The notes: generated from the letters alone by a model not told the origin. A stretch of DNA of 64,000 nucleotides from Leptoclinus maculatus (GCA_032191485.1 JAVDOI010000019.1:5448393-5512392); one strand, 5' to 3'. Positions 25,623 through 38,016 are shown, numbered from the stretch's first letter. A program made the numbers and translations.

Positions 25623-26854
25623 ACCTTTATTGGTTAAACATTATGATTGCAGGGTTTCTTCCTCAGTTAATACAATAAATATATAATATCTCAGGAACAC
25701 CTTCAGGGAAATTCTTCAAATTTTGCAGAAACATTCACTCGGGGTCAACAATGAACTGTTCAGATTTGACCGGTCAAAGGTCACAACTCAAGAGTTGAAA
25801 ACGCTAATTTTGACAATTTTACACAAATGTCTATTTATGTAAAATGAAGACATGACATTTTACACAGACATAGATGTAAATATGCAATTCTAATTGCTTT
25901 TGTATTTGCATAAAATGCACGCGTGTATTTTTGAAGGTATGTCATAACTCTCCACAGGGTGCTCCTTAATTAATGTCTTATCGAAAACCCTGTCTGTGAA
26001 ACATCTCTAAAATCAATCATTCCAAAGCACTGTTGTCTTTTGATTTCCATTGCGTCTCAGTCTCGTAACCTTTTATCATCAATTCTCTGAGAGAAAACAA
26101 GCAATCAACACACAGCTCTGATGTGAGACGAGATGTGTTTATTACCCTTACACGTTTTCTTTTATGTTACGCGCACAAATTAGTTCTCATTTTGTGTTTT
26201 TATTGATTCTTTTTATATGTTTACTAGAATAATTTAGCTTCCATGCATCTATCTTCTATCTTAGAATTGTCCTTTGAGGATTCATTTGAATATCTCTTTA
26301 AAATGCTGGTACTTAAACCAAACCTAATAAAACTACTTTAAAGGATGGATCATTTCCAGCATGCCAGTAACATGCTGTGTTTCATCTTAAGCAGCTTGGG
26401 TTCCATTTTAAAAAGGCACTCATGAAGATGAGTTTATTGGTAATAGGAAGTAAGCAGGGCTTTCCACAAGGATATGGAGTAGCCAGCCACCCCCCCAACA
26501 ATATTCCTATCATGATCATTACATCATGTTTTATTTTAAAAACATCTGACACTAGTTTGCACAATTGGTCAATAACAAAAAACAAACCAAAGTGTTTAAT
26601 AACATTTAAAACTGTACATTCACAATGTGAGGCCGAGGCACAGCCTACGTTTTCCTGTGACGTGTTACTTTGAACACATTGTCTGTTTTAGTGTGTTTGC
26701 AATGCGTCTCAAAGAAGGCTCTGCTGCAAAAAGCTGAAGATAATTCATTGGTTAGTTCATTCATTAAGCCGATAAAGGTCTGTGCGGCGTTCTAAAGTCT
26801 GAACGGTTCTGCCGATGCGGAACTTTCTTAGAACTTGCTCTTCTCTCTTGCATT

Positions 26855-27085
26855 CACCCCTTAACCAGGGGGCGACTCCTCTGGTTGTATAGAAGTCTAT
26901 GATAAAATGACTCTACATCTCATGTGATTCATTATCAGTAAACATTGTAAACATGAGTTTATCTTTCATTCCTTGGTTGCGAAAAAAAACATGGCGACGG
27001 CCGTAATCCAAGATGGCGACAGCGAATTTAAGGCTTCAAAACGACAGTCCACAAACCAATCGCATCACGAGGACTACGTCCATCT
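26855..27085 (+). repeat. Interspersed repeat (CAAGATGGCGAC type)
   Basis: This segment has the features GGGGGCGACTCCTCTGGTTG, tatagaagtctatg, ATGGCGAC and a terminal accaatc. The same features occur in reverse orientation at about 56330-56720. The pair are old copies of one dispersed family of unknown class. Confidence 0.6.
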
Positions 27086-27486
27086 TTACCTTTTTCTTTA
27101 ATAGAACAACAAGGCATGATATGACAAGCAACCTTCCGTATACAATCGCACTTTCAGATGTATAATACTCTCAAGTTTTTCCAAAGCAGAAGTACATATT
27201 TGCATTTAATTGTTAAAGAAGTTGTTTTGCAGCGTTGCCGTCCTTTAGTATCTGATTAACATTCTAACCCAGCCTGGTTCTGTCAACATGTGACTGTTTG
27301 AAGCTGGATCAGACAAAGAGAGCAGGCTGGACGTCAGACCTGTGATCTGCTCTCCTGTGTGTGCATGAGTATGTGTGTTTTTGTGTTTTTGTGCTGTAGC
27401 TCTTCTACATTAAAGAGACACACTTGAGAGAGGAAAGGGACAGGTAGAAACTGGCCTTTTGATCCTAACCTTGGATGAAGAGAGAG

Positions 27487-27487
<1 letters not shown>

Positions 27488-27524
<37 letters not shown>
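27488..27524. repeat. (GT)n microsatellite
   Basis: About 36 bp of GT repeat. Confidence 0.95.
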
Positions 27525-27526
<2 letters not shown>

Positions 27527-27812
27527 AGGCTACCGTGTGAGCAGATCAATGAAACTGGTGCTTCAAGTCTTTTTAAGTGGCAGACGTGCAAATGAGGGAG
27601 AAAGAAAACCCCATGGTGGACCATACTTTTAGAAATAGAAATAAAACGTTGTGATAGAATCCAGGGGAAAGGAATCGAGGGAATAGGGAACCAGGGAGAG
27701 GAAAGGTAATCTGAGAAAGACAGAATTACCACAAAGTACCGTATTTAAGTGGGGTTTATGTGTGTTTCAGCCAACTACAGTCACATAAACTTGGTCAAGC
27801 TAGTGCACATGG

Positions 27813-28200
27813 TTGACGCACAGCCAAAAACACACCAGCATCACAGAAGAGTTTGCTGACGTATTTAAAGGCATTGGACTATTCCCTGGAGAATGCACCA
27901 GTCGCCTTAAACCCTCAGCAATACCGGTGGTGTGCCCACCTCGCCGTATCCCATATGCCCTGCGCAACCGACTCAAAGATGAGCTTGACGAAATGGAAAG
28001 AAATGGATATAATCCAAAAGGTCACAGAGCCGACTGAGTGGGTGAATGCACTAGTGGCAGTGGAAAAGCCGAAAACAGGAAAGCTTAGGGTGTGTTTAGA
28101 TCCCCGCCCCCTAAACAAAGCTATCCAGAGACCCCACTATCCACTTCCCACTCTAGATGATGTCACACCAAGACTAGCCGGAGCACAGTACTTACGCTAG
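27813..28200 (+). pseudogene. Gypsy pol, N-terminal reverse transcriptase (frameshifted)
   Basis: Two overlapping frames cover the RT fingers. The first carries EEFADVFKGIGLFPGECTS and CPPRRIPYALRNRLKDELDE. The second continues with the EPTEWVNALVAVEKPKTGKL and CLDPRPLNKAIQRPHYPLPT motifs. The switch lies near 28000-28010. Further small deletions near 28190-28215 break the LDxxSGYW region just before the next open frame. Confidence 0.85.
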
Positions 28201-28216
28201 ATCTGGATACTGGACG

Positions 28217-29455
28217 ATAAAACTCAGCCATGAATCATCCATGCTGACCACGTTCAACACCATCTACGGCAGATATCGGTTCAAAAGGCTCGCTTTCGGA
28301 ATCATTTCTGCACAGGATGAGTTTCAGAGGAGAATTGATGAGGCCTACAAGGGACTTCAGGGTGTCGCAGCCATCGTAGATGACATTTTGGTGTATGGCC
28401 GCACCAAAGAGGAGCACGATGCCAACCTGCGCGCCATGCTGGAGAGAACCAGAGAGAGAGGAATAAAGATAAACAAAGACAAGAGCATCATCTGCGTCTC
28501 TGAGGTGAGCTATTTTGGACATAGACTGACACAAGAAGGCATCAAGCCCGACCCTAACAAGGTCAAGGCAATTAAAGAAATGGCTCCCCCACGCAGCAAA
28601 GCAGAGCTGGAGACCATACTGGGCAACGTCACCTACCTCTCCAAGTTTGCACCAAGACTTTCAGAGACAATTGCCCCGCTCAGACAACTGCTGAAAGAGA
28701 ACGGTGAATTCACGTGGGACTCAAATCAAGACGTTGCATTCCAGCAAATGAAAGACCTGCTAACACAGGAGCCCGGCCCAGTGCTCACATACTTGGACCA
28801 CACCAAAGATGTGAAACTACAAGTCGATGCATCAAAATGCGGCTTAGGAGCAGTCCTGCTCCAGGGAGAGAAACCAGTCGCATACGCATCCAAGACACTA
28901 AATGAGACCGAAGAAAATTATGCTCAAATCGAAAAGGAGCTGTACGCAGTGCTCTTTGGATGCAGACGCTTTCATCAATATCTGTACGGACGACAGTTGA
29001 TCGTCGAGTCAGACCACAAACCGCTGGAGTCAATCATGCGGAAACCCTTGGCAGCCGCACCGCCACGCCTACAACGCATGATACTGCAACTACAAAGGTA
29101 CGACATTAACATTACACACAAGCCTGGAAAACAAATCCCGGTCGCAGACACGCTGTCCAGAAAGCCGATTGAGTGTCTTGACAACTCTTTAAGTGAAGGC
29201 ATGGATTTACAAATCCACACGGTGATCAGCAGTGCACCGGTGAGTGATCGCAAAATGGCAGAAATCAAAACCGCCACAGCACAAGATGAGCAACTCTCAA
29301 TGTTGAGACAAGTTATCCAAGCAGGATGGCCTGAGTCGAACAAAAGGTGTCCGCCTGCTGTCGCTGAGTATTGGAATCATCGGGACGAGATATCAGAGAC
29401 AAACGGGATCCTGCTCAAAGGTGAAAAAATCATTGTGCCACACTCACTCAGCTGA
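28217..29455 (+). pseudogene. Gypsy pol, RT palm/thumb and RNase H
   Basis: An open segment of over 400 codons. It contains FGIISAQDEFQRRIDEA, the catalytic IVDDILVYG (the Ty3-type variant of YxDD), the YFGHRLTQEGIKPDP connection and an RNase H region (LQVDASKCGLGAVLLQ, then ENYAQIEKELYAV and VESDHKPLE). It ends prematurely at a TGA near 29453. The next segment continues the conserved pol sequence in the +1 frame. Confidence 0.9.
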
Positions 29456-30539
29456 AATGCTTTCACGCATACACACTGGACACTTAGGGATGGAAAAGTG
29501 TAAGCAGCGAGCAAGAGACGTACTGTTCTGGCCCGGAATGTGCAAACAGATAGAGGCACTGGTAGGATCTTGCAGCATCTGCCTGGAGCGACGCAGCTCC
29601 AATACAAAAGAACCGATGCTCTCGCATCCTATCCCGGAACAACCTTGGCAAACAATAGCCACAGACTTGTTCACCTGGCACAGTGCTGACTATATAGTTG
29701 TCGTTGACTATTATAGCAGGTATTTTGAGGTAGAAAAAATCACCAACCTCACATCTGCAACTGTCATCCAAAAGCTGAAATCCATGTTCGCCAGATTTGG
29801 AATACCCCAGACAGTAATCAGTGACAATGGACCCTGTTACAGTTCACAAGAGTTCAGAGGTTTTGCTCACGCATGGGACTTTGAGCATATCACAAGCAGC
29901 CCGCTGTACCCACAGAGTAACGGTTTGGCTGAAAAGACTGTTCAGACTGTCAAAGCCCTCATGGACAAAGCACATGCACAGCAGATAGACCCGTACCTCA
30001 GTTTACTGGAATACAGGAACACACCAGTTGATGGACTGAAGTCGCCAGCGCAGCTGCTAATGAGCAGGCGTCTGCGCTCAATCCTACCAATCACAGAAAA
30101 ACCACTGCAACCTGAACTTGTCTGTCGCAGCACAGTTCACAGCAAAAGGCAACTGTGCCAACAGAGACAAAAACAATACTACGACAGGAATGCTAGGACA
30201 CTACCGGCACTACCAGAAGGAGCTATGGTCCGTTTCCAGCTTCCCACAGGGACATGGGAACCCGCAACAGTAGTCGAGCCAGCAGGTACCCAGAGGTCCT
30301 ACAACATTCGCAACATGCTCAGGCGTAACCGGCGTCACCTCCTGCAGATGCATGAAAGTGGCGCAAGCCAGATACTTCCACCAAACAACCACCAGGTGGA
30401 GCCGGAGGACACTGAGTCTCAAACAGTACAGCAGGACCCTGCAGGTCATACAGGTCATACAGGTCCCAAACAGCCACCAAACTGTACTACCACAAGATCA
30501 GGCCGTATAGTGAAGCCTAGAAACATATTAGACTTGTGA
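29441..30539 (+). pseudogene. Gypsy integrase segment
   Basis: Carries the HHCC zinc motif (HTGHLG ... CSICLERR). The catalytic triad follows: D in ATDLFTWH, D in VISDNGPCYSSQEF and E in NGLAEKTVQTVKALMDKA. A basic C-terminal segment ends in a stop at 30537-30539. The segment itself is intact but is separated from the upstream RT/RNase H segment by a frameshift, so it is annotated as part of a broken pol. Confidence 0.9.
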
Positions 30540-30787
30540 TTCCCAACAGGAAAATAACTGAAGGATATGTTCATGAAAATAAAGTGTTTAAGTTTGAAAT
30601 AGTTGAAATGCCGTTTAGACATAAACTGTTGATGAAAAATTGTTTTCATATTTCCTTCAGTAACAGTATTCTTGCAGATTTGGCATACATAGCTGCCTAT
30701 ATGCAGTTTTTCTGAAATGTTTAAATGGATAATGTTTACTATTTCATTTGGTAGCTAGAGTCATATTTTGTTTCAAAAGAAGGGGGA

Positions 30788-30968
30788 TGTAGTATCTTGG
30801 ATACTTCCGGTTCAGGTAACCGTCATGTTATGATGATGTCAGCAATGTGCGCCAGAGAGTGTAATAATACGGTACAATAAAGATGGACGCCCACCGCGCC
30901 CTATGAGACAAACTGGTATCATCTGTTTTACTTAGACACTTAAATGTCAGTAGAAACAGAATATTACA
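30788..30968 (+). mobile_element. 3' LTR of the gypsy element
   Basis: Preceded by the polypurine tract aaaagaaggggga. It starts TGTAGTAT and ends ATATTACA, an inverted repeat with one mismatch. AATAAA lies at 30876-30881. At 181 bp it is short for the class but consistent with a compact fish gypsy. No 5' partner LTR was found. Confidence 0.8.
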
Positions 30969-31218
30969 CCGGGTGTCAGGTTTACATCCTATTGAGAGAT
31001 CCTAGGGCATTAGCCGTAAAAGACTTTCAAAAAGACAATTAATTCTGAAATCCTAACGATTTAGCTACGGAGTGAGATAAAAGGCCCAAGGTATTGTCCC
31101 GACACCTCAAAGAGGATAACATAACCTCGCAGGCGGGACAGCCGACGGAGTGACCACCGGGTTAGGTGTGAAAGACTTCCCCGCCTAGAAACGGGGCAGG
31201 AGCCGCTCACACTACAGA
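30969..31218. repeat. Dispersed 250-bp repeat, copy 1
   Basis: Nearly identical to 43283-43402 joined to 44632-44765. It contains CTAGGGCATTAGCCGTAAAA, a CCCCGCCTAGAAACGGGG hairpin and a terminal CACACTACA-like end. Class unknown; TG...CA ends may make it a small LTR. Confidence 0.75.
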
Positions 31219-31259
31219 GAAGAATACAAACCAGCAGTGATACTGACTACAGTGCTCTG

Positions 31260-32518
31260 CAGTACTGCATCAGACTGCAGGTCAATGTCACTGTGTTCAG
31301 TCTCGTGCTCCTCCAAGAGTGCAACAAACTGTGTCATTCAATGCTCTTGCTCTGATGACGTTAACTATTTTAGTTACATCAATAACCTGGTTAAGTTTTA
31401 GCACTTACACAACACATTCTGATGTATAATACAATGCAAAAATACCAAGTTCAGTTCTGGGTTGATTTCAGTCACTTTATCTTGCATCCACTTTAAAAGT
31501 CAGAAATTTTTCCCGTCAGATTTGGACAACCATCGGTTGTGACACACGCCAGTTTGTCCCATATCAGTCCCAGCCTGTGGAAGCGTTTACCTCCGTGAAC
31601 AAATCGCTCCCCGTCGTCGTCCCTTCCATTGACTGCATTGCTGCAGCTCCTCTGTAATCACGAAGTCTTTCGTTATCCCACGTACAAAGATGAGTAACTG
31701 GGCTGTGTCGCGGACATCGCAGCTCTCGTCCAGAGCCAAGGACAACAGTTCGAAGTTGTCTGCTTTTTTTTGCAGCTGAAGCTCCAGATGTCCCGCGATG
31801 TCCTCGATCCTCCTCGTTACGGTGCGTCTGGAGAGCGGCACGTTCTCGAATGGGTCTTCATTCTCGGGGCATAGTAGTGCAGCAGAGTCCACCAAACACT
31901 CTTTGATAAACTCCCCATCAGAGAATGGCTTACTGTGTTTTGCGATGTTGTGTGATATCACAAAGCTGGTGTTGGCGGCTGCATCCCTGGATGTGTGAAG
32001 GTAAACAGGCCTTGTTGCTTTAGCAGCTTAGCTAGCAAAGCCTCAGACGTCCGTGTCCGCTCTGCATCAGTCAGGTTCTCGTATTTCTCCGCGTGTTTCT
32101 TCTCGTAATGACGATTCAAATCATAATCCTTCAACACTGTGACTTGTTCTCCACAAACTAAGCACACGGCTTTACCTTTGACTTCAGTAAAGAAATACTT
32201 TAAAGTCCATGTTTTGTTAAAAACTCTACCCTCTGTGTCAAACTTTCTTTTAACACAGGCTGACATGTTTGAGGGCTAACAGCTAACACATCTTAAACTC
32301 AGTTCACCAACACGTTGCAGTGACGCTGCTGCTGCACGTTCACTAACGTACTGACGTACGTCAATTGAGAAGAAAAAAAACAACAGAAGTCGCCCTTAAA
32401 ATAAAAGCAATGCAGCTCTGTTCTGTGCATGTTGTACACTTATTTATGTTTTATTCCTAATTTCCCAATGACCTCCAATGACGGCAACAGCCCGCGGGCC
32501 GTACAATGCCCAGGTCTG
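31260..32518 (-). mobile_element. hAT element with BED-type transposase, 3'-deleted
   Basis: The minus strand begins at 32518 with CAGACCTGGGCATTGTACGG, a hAT-type terminus. It then encodes a GTF2IRD2/ZBED-like hAT transposase up to about 31262, where the homology stops mid-protein. The downstream terminus is missing, so the copy is deleted and cannot move itself. Confidence 0.8.
31500..32266 (-). pseudogene. hAT transposase, BED finger plus RNase H-like N-part (frameshifted)
   Basis: The start at 32266 gives MSACVKRKFDTEGRVFNKTW. It is followed by a BED zinc finger with CLVCGEQ and RHYEKKH supplying the Cys2-His2 ligands. A one-base frameshift near 31990-32000 separates this from the next segment (FVISHNIAKHSKPFSDGEF, VPLSRRTVTRRIEDIAGHL, ALDESCDVRDTAQLLIFVRG). 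Beyond about 31625 the frame shifts again to LIWDKLACVTTDGCPNLT. The catalytic-domain remainder is degenerate. The family catalyses cut-and-paste transposition; this copy is inactive. Confidence 0.85.
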
Positions 32519-33917
32519 GTCTATGGGGTCCGGCCCACGGTCCGGCTCACGGTCCTCTTGAGCTTCCATCATTCAACGCAGTCCAGCTCAACGTAAACAA
32601 ACTGGCACCTAGCCAACAATACACTTGTTGTTAAGCGGACTTTCAGGATGAACTACAGACTACTTTCCGTCAGCAGTCGCGAGGATACACGTTGTCGTTC
32701 TGGTTCGAAATTTGATAAGAGAAGAAAAATAAAAAGGCCAAAATAGACTTTTTTTTAAAAAAGGGCATTTTTGAAACAAAATGTTTAACACAAATATATA
32801 TATATATAACTAAATATAATTATATATAGAACATTAGCTTTTCTTTTTACATTTCACTCAGCTAGTACAGCTCAATACTGCACGTTCAGAATGTGTGACT
32901 TTGTGATGGACAGTACATCACTAACCAAAGTCTAATGTCTAATCTGAACAAAGCATCGCCCAGCTTCACCACGACATCCCCGTATTGTGACGTCACAGGC
33001 ACTTGAAAGCCTTTTCATGTTTGCCTCTCTAACTTCACTGCTGCTGCTTCTTTTCACATCGAGTGAATGAGAGCACTGGGATCCCGGGTGAAAAACAAGC
33101 AGAGGGGAGACGAGCAGGAGAGCCGACTCACTCCGGTGTGGGGGCTTTGGTGGTGCAGAGGAGCAGTGAATCATCTGAAGCCTTATTGAATATTTGCTCT
33201 ATTTGATGTCATTACCGCCCCAGTGATCGTCAGTCCCATCATCAGCACCGTCCCAGAGACTCCAGACTACAGGCAGGGCAGAGATACAGGGGGCAGAGCC
33301 GGAGCTGAGGGGCATTTGAGGTCAAACCCAGTGAGACTGAATAAACAGAAGGCCTACCAATGTTCAGCTTGGGCAGAAAACACAGAAATGGACTTTTAGA
33401 TTGCAGAAAGGAGCCATTTGTCTGAATAAATGGGGAGATGTACTGGTTTTCCTCAAGGGTTAAAGGGCTCGAAGCAGCGTGAACAAGAACTATTGACGTT
33501 GGTGTTGGATCACTGAGAACAGTATCTGCTGGGAGTGAGTGTGTGAGCTCTAATCAACGCCGACCGAGTGATCGATGCATTATCTGTCCGTGCACAGACA
33601 TTCTCGGTTGAGCCTACACATGAGAAGATGAAGATGACAGCAGAGGTTGTATTTCAGTCATTTCTATTGTTTATTAGAAATGGATCACGTTTCAACCCAA
33701 GCAGTACGAGTTATTTCTTGTTTTGTTTTTACCTTCAATGTGCCATGCATACAAAATCAGAATCAAGTGTCCATCTGTCAGTGCCCAATAGAGTTTATAT
33801 TTGTAAGGGATTGATATCAAAGTCTTTTTTTCCCCTGTGCAATTCATATTCACAGATATGTACATTCAAATTAGTCAGCCTCAAATATCAAGCATCCTCG
33901 CGAAAAAGAAACCAACA
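32519..33917. other. Interval without recognisable feature
   Basis: No supported exon. A short AT-rich run lies at about 32795-32830. Confidence 0.45.
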
Positions 33918-33921
33918 TTAA

Positions 33922-35298
33922 AACCTTTACGACCCTAGGCCTTTTGTGGCTTCTGCTCGAAAATACTATACCCATACTCAAAGGGGCCTTACTCTCTAAC
34001 TACAAGGTCTTTTTGAAAAATGTCAATGGATTTATAACACTTAGAAGGGTTTGCTCATACGAATTGTGTACATATTGTGTATATGTTACTGGTTAATAGC
34101 AGATGAAGATGGAACACAGCTCCATCTTGAAAAATGTCAAATTCGCATGGTGAAAAAGCATTATTATTGATAATACTATATTAAATGAGGCTATTGAACG
34201 CCTATTGAAACCATCCAGCATCATAGCAAAGCATGGCAGTAGTCATACACAAAATAATTGGAGTGAATAGAGTGAAGTAGGCCAGAGTTAGAGACATAAA
34301 CGTACGAGAGGTCACGAGAGGTCGTCATTTGAGAAACAGCCTCTCCAGCTCTTCCATTGTACTTTTACAACCTAAATAACTATATATTTAACTTCCTTTA
34401 TCCTTCTACATGCACAATATATCACATACAGCAGTTAGAAATCATTTTGGAGAGCTAGAACCGTCTCCAAAGCCTCTTGGCCCGCCGACCCACGGCTCCA
34501 TGCGCTATAGTGTGTGTGTGTATTGCGCCATTGCTGAGCCTCTGGTTGGTCGATTTCTTCGTATGACATCTCTAAACACGTGTTTGGATCTGGCCAATGA
34601 CGTGGTGTCAACGGAATTGTATTCGAGAGGATAATTTTCCAGAAAATGACGATTTACGCAGCCGAGACCCTGCGTAAAAGCATGAGCCTACTTGATGTGA
34701 AACATGGTCCCACGGGCTTATTTGACCCCCCCTTCATTCAAGGAAACTTTATTAGACTGAAAACAGATGGCAAATGGCGATTCAGCTGTCGAAATGGATT
34801 TTTGAGGATTTCTTTAATAATTTTGCTTCGAAATGGTGAGTCCAGAACCAGAATTCTTCAGCGGGGTGATGGCTGCCGGGGGTGCTCTTTCCCAGGGTAC
34901 GTTTGAACGGTTTGCCGGAGAGTAAATCCGAAATGTACATTCGAAGCCGGGTCGAAAGCTAATGTTGCTAACTAGGTAGCTTTAACTTAGGAGCTAAAGG
35001 AATGTCTTTCGGTGGACGTTTTTGGCTGCGTATCTCTGGAAAATGAACGCGAAAAAGTGACGAAATTTAGCAGGAGGCTAGGAAGGTTATCGTAGATCGT
35101 GTTTTATTGTGTTTTGAGTGTGTAAAGTGTTACACATGCATCTGTTCATGAGAAGTTGTTCGTTAAAACGGTATGCTACATTTTTGTAGATTCATTGTAT
35201 TTGTTACTGAAAATTGCTTTCTTCGGTACTGGCTCGGTTCTGCTCGGTTCTGCTCGGTACCAAAAGCCCCTGGTGGGGGGGCTCTCGGGTAAGGAAGG
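33922..35298 (+). mobile_element. Non-autonomous piggyBac-like element, copy 2
   Basis: Bounded by TTAA at 33918-33921 and 35299-35302, 1377 bp. It has the same internal landmarks as copies 1, 3 and 4. Near its right end it carries tandem CTCGGTTCTG/CTCGGTACCA units. Confidence 0.75.
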
Positions 35299-35302
35299 TT
35301 AA

Positions 35303-37229
35303 AAGTAAAAAGTTACAAAAAACTTCAAATCAAACAATATATTTCTCTTTTAAAATAGAATTAATAACTATTCGGCTAACACAAGTTAAATTATGATTGC
35401 TTCATTTTTAACCATAGGCACGTTGTAGATAGGTGAGGCGTCGTAGAAGCCAAATGGAGGCCATGTGTCTCCTCCTCTCTCCTCGCCGCAGCTGATGTTT
35501 GTGTAAACAAAACCACCGAGCTATTCTACGGTCCTTGAAAGGGACCATTTCGAAAATAAAAGTAAAAAATAAAAATAAAAAAACAGAACGAAGTGTCAAG
35601 GTTTCCTCTGTTCCAGCTTGTCGTCGGGTGGCTATCTGATATGTGACAGACGGAGAAGGAGCTCTACCAGGAGCTCTCTCAGAGAGGTTTCATGGCTCAC
35701 AATGATTGGTTTCTTTGGTATAAACCACCATGACTTCCAACAACTAAAATAATCTCTCCATTTGAAATGAATACAGTAATGATTGGAAAACAGCCCCCCC
35801 AACAACTCACTCCCCTTTAAAACTTTAGATTTGAAAGTACATGACTGATCTCTGTGGAAGTGAACACCGGTGGATCTCAGCTTCAATAAAACACGGGGTT
35901 AGTGTAATGTGAAGAGACACGTTCAACAGTTCAGGAAGTGTCCCACCAACTACCTGTGTAATTACAAAAGATGAGGTAATTCATCATTACAGAATTCAAC
36001 TCTCCCAGCTCACGAAACACGAGATGTGGTACTCGTGAATAAGTGGGATAATGTGTCTATGTTACAGTCACCTTCATGTGTCTTTATCAGTATGTCAAAC
36101 TTCAATTCTTAACATTGACGGCCCATCAAGTCTTTGTCAGTGATGTGAGGGAAAGACGGTCCATCTGTGATTCAGAATTCAGCTTTTCATTCACTGCAGG
36201 GAAAAATAAATCAACTTTATGCACTAGATGAAATAATAATTAATAAATAAATCAGCGGATAAAACTGAAGGCCTTGAAGAGATTCTGAAGTTTTCAATGA
36301 TTTTTTTTATTGGCTGTTATTCATCATTTGACATCAAAATAAAAGTCAAAAGTCTTTCATTCATTCACTAGTAATGGAGTGAAAATACTTCAACATATTG
36401 ATAGAATAACACACAGGAATGCATTGCAATAGTATGTTATCACAGTTGTCCCTCAGCTGTAAAGTTAATTCTCATCCTATGCAAAGACTATGGCTATTTG
36501 AGTATCATCTTCATCCTGTGGGTTCTAGTGCACATTACACCTGTCGTGACAGAACGTTGCAGGTCACATATATGTTTCGGATATCTGTGACGATGCACGG
36601 ATCCTTCCCTTCAACAGGAGCCCTGAAAAACATACCGTCATTAATTCTGTTGTCTGAAAAGGACAGAAGTGAACAGGGAAGGAAGAAGGAGAGAAGGTGG
36701 GTAGAAATAGAAAGGAAGTGGAGATCAAATATAAGGAAGGAAGGAGTGGAATGAGCGAGTGGGTCAGTACTTTCTCTCCATGGTGAATAATGAGACTCCA
36801 CTGTCCTGGACAGTGTTTTTAGGATGCTCTACATGTCCACTGGGACATGTACGTCGCCATGGTGACCTGTTTTCACCATGATCAACTATGCAACCCAGTG
36901 GTGGCTGCTGTTTAGGAGGAAAAAGGAAGGGGCGAAAAAAAAGGAGTATACTTTCCCTTGAAGGTCAAGTAAAAAAATAAAATACAGACCCCGCAATTGT
37001 TCCTGTTCCATTGAATGCACATGCTGCTATACCGGTTCAACCTAAGGCAAAAAGGACCCCTCCACAGCTCCTGTCCAAAGTTACTGCAGAGAGTTACCGG
37101 AGTGGAGGTGGGTCCTTTAAGAAGGAAAGCACTGGATGGTCACCTCTCCCTTTCTTGTTCAAAGTGAAACCAGCTGAGTCAGGATGTGGCCCCTTACGGT
37201 TGTTCTCCTCCCGTCTCTCAGGGCATCTC
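35303..37229. other. Interval downstream of the zzef1-like locus
   Basis: No confident gene. One 82-bp candidate exon (36541-36622) is listed separately. The remainder could include 3' UTR of the zzef1-like locus. Confidence 0.4.
36541..36622 (-). other. Unassigned candidate exon
   Basis: Framed by a good acceptor (tgtttttcag) and a CAG|GTGTAA donor. It reads APVEGKDPCIVTDIRNIYVT followed by CNVLSRQ without a stop. I do not recognise the family. It may be a chance open segment. Confidence 0.25.
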
Positions 37230-37310
37230 TCAAGGGGACATGTTGAGTAGCTTGGTAGATTTATTGGGGTAATTGATAGCCAGGATGATGGCAGCGATGT
37301 TCTTCAGAGC
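37230..37310 (-). pseudogene. zzef1: zzef1-like terminal exon
   Basis: Acceptor AG is at 37311-37312. It encodes ALKNIAAIILAINYPNKSTK followed by LLNMSP and TGA. This matches the extreme C-terminus of ZZEF1 and shows that the 3' end of the gene is here. Confidence 0.8.
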
Positions 37311-37656
37311 CTACACAATTAAAACAACAACAACAAAGTATGTGAGTGAAATACAGTGCAGGAGAGAGAAAATCAAGCAGTGTCAACAGCATGTTCAGGA
37401 TTCATCTGAAGACACCATTCTGGAAACATGATGAACGAAAGTCCAATAGCCTCTCTTCTTGCTAGCTAGTTGTTAGCTCGTTGCTAACTTTGTCTACAGA
37501 CTGCACAGCATACTCTGGCTGCAACCCTTCAGCACCCGCTGGAGAATCTATTTATTAACGGATTATTATGATCACGTTAATGCACAAAACACCAGTAATG
37601 TATCATATGTGGAAATCACATAAGACAAACTCCACATTCTCCTGCCTTCCGCCCAC

Positions 37657-38016
37657 CTTCTCCCGGAGCGGCCTCTCCTCCATATGCATCAACATGTCCA
37701 GGATGTAGGCCATGTGCGAGGCACCGCTCAGTTCCAGGGCCTCCTCGCTCAATGCCGCCTCCGCGGACCAGTTGGCCAGCAGCGAGGCCAGCACGTGGCG
37801 GGCGTACAGCGTGCCGATGGCCTGGTTGACCTTCACCAGGTATTGGCGAACTGCCCGATTGCTTCGCACATCCAGCTCCTTGCGCAAGAGAGCGGAACTT
37901 TTGGTGCGCCTCTGCTCGGCGTAGCCGAGCTGCAGGTCGCTCTCTGAATTAGTGATGAGCTTCTGGGCCACTACGTTGACCTCCTCGGTGGCCTTTTCAC
38001 AGTGGCTGGGTTTAGA
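37657..38016 (-). pseudogene. zzef1: zzef1-like exon (120 codons)
   Basis: Open throughout. It contains QKLITNSESDLQLGYAEQRR, the segment KELDVRSNRAVRQYLVKVNQ and YARHVLASLLANW. The AG acceptor is at 38017-38018 and the donor is GTGGGC. It is phase 0 at both ends and would splice in frame to the terminal exon 345 bp away. Confidence 0.85.

Larger units (their letters stand above)
27830..30968 (+). mobile_element. 5'-truncated Ty3/gypsy LTR retrotransposon
   Basis: Contains reverse transcriptase, RNase H and integrase segments of a Ty3/gypsy pol, then an untranslated stretch, a polypurine tract and one 181-bp LTR. Gag, protease and the 5' LTR are absent, so the copy is truncated inside pol. 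Several frame disruptions (near 28000, 28195-28220 and 29445) show that it cannot make a full polyprotein. The integrase lacks an obvious chromodomain. No envelope-like frame is present. Confidence 0.9.
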
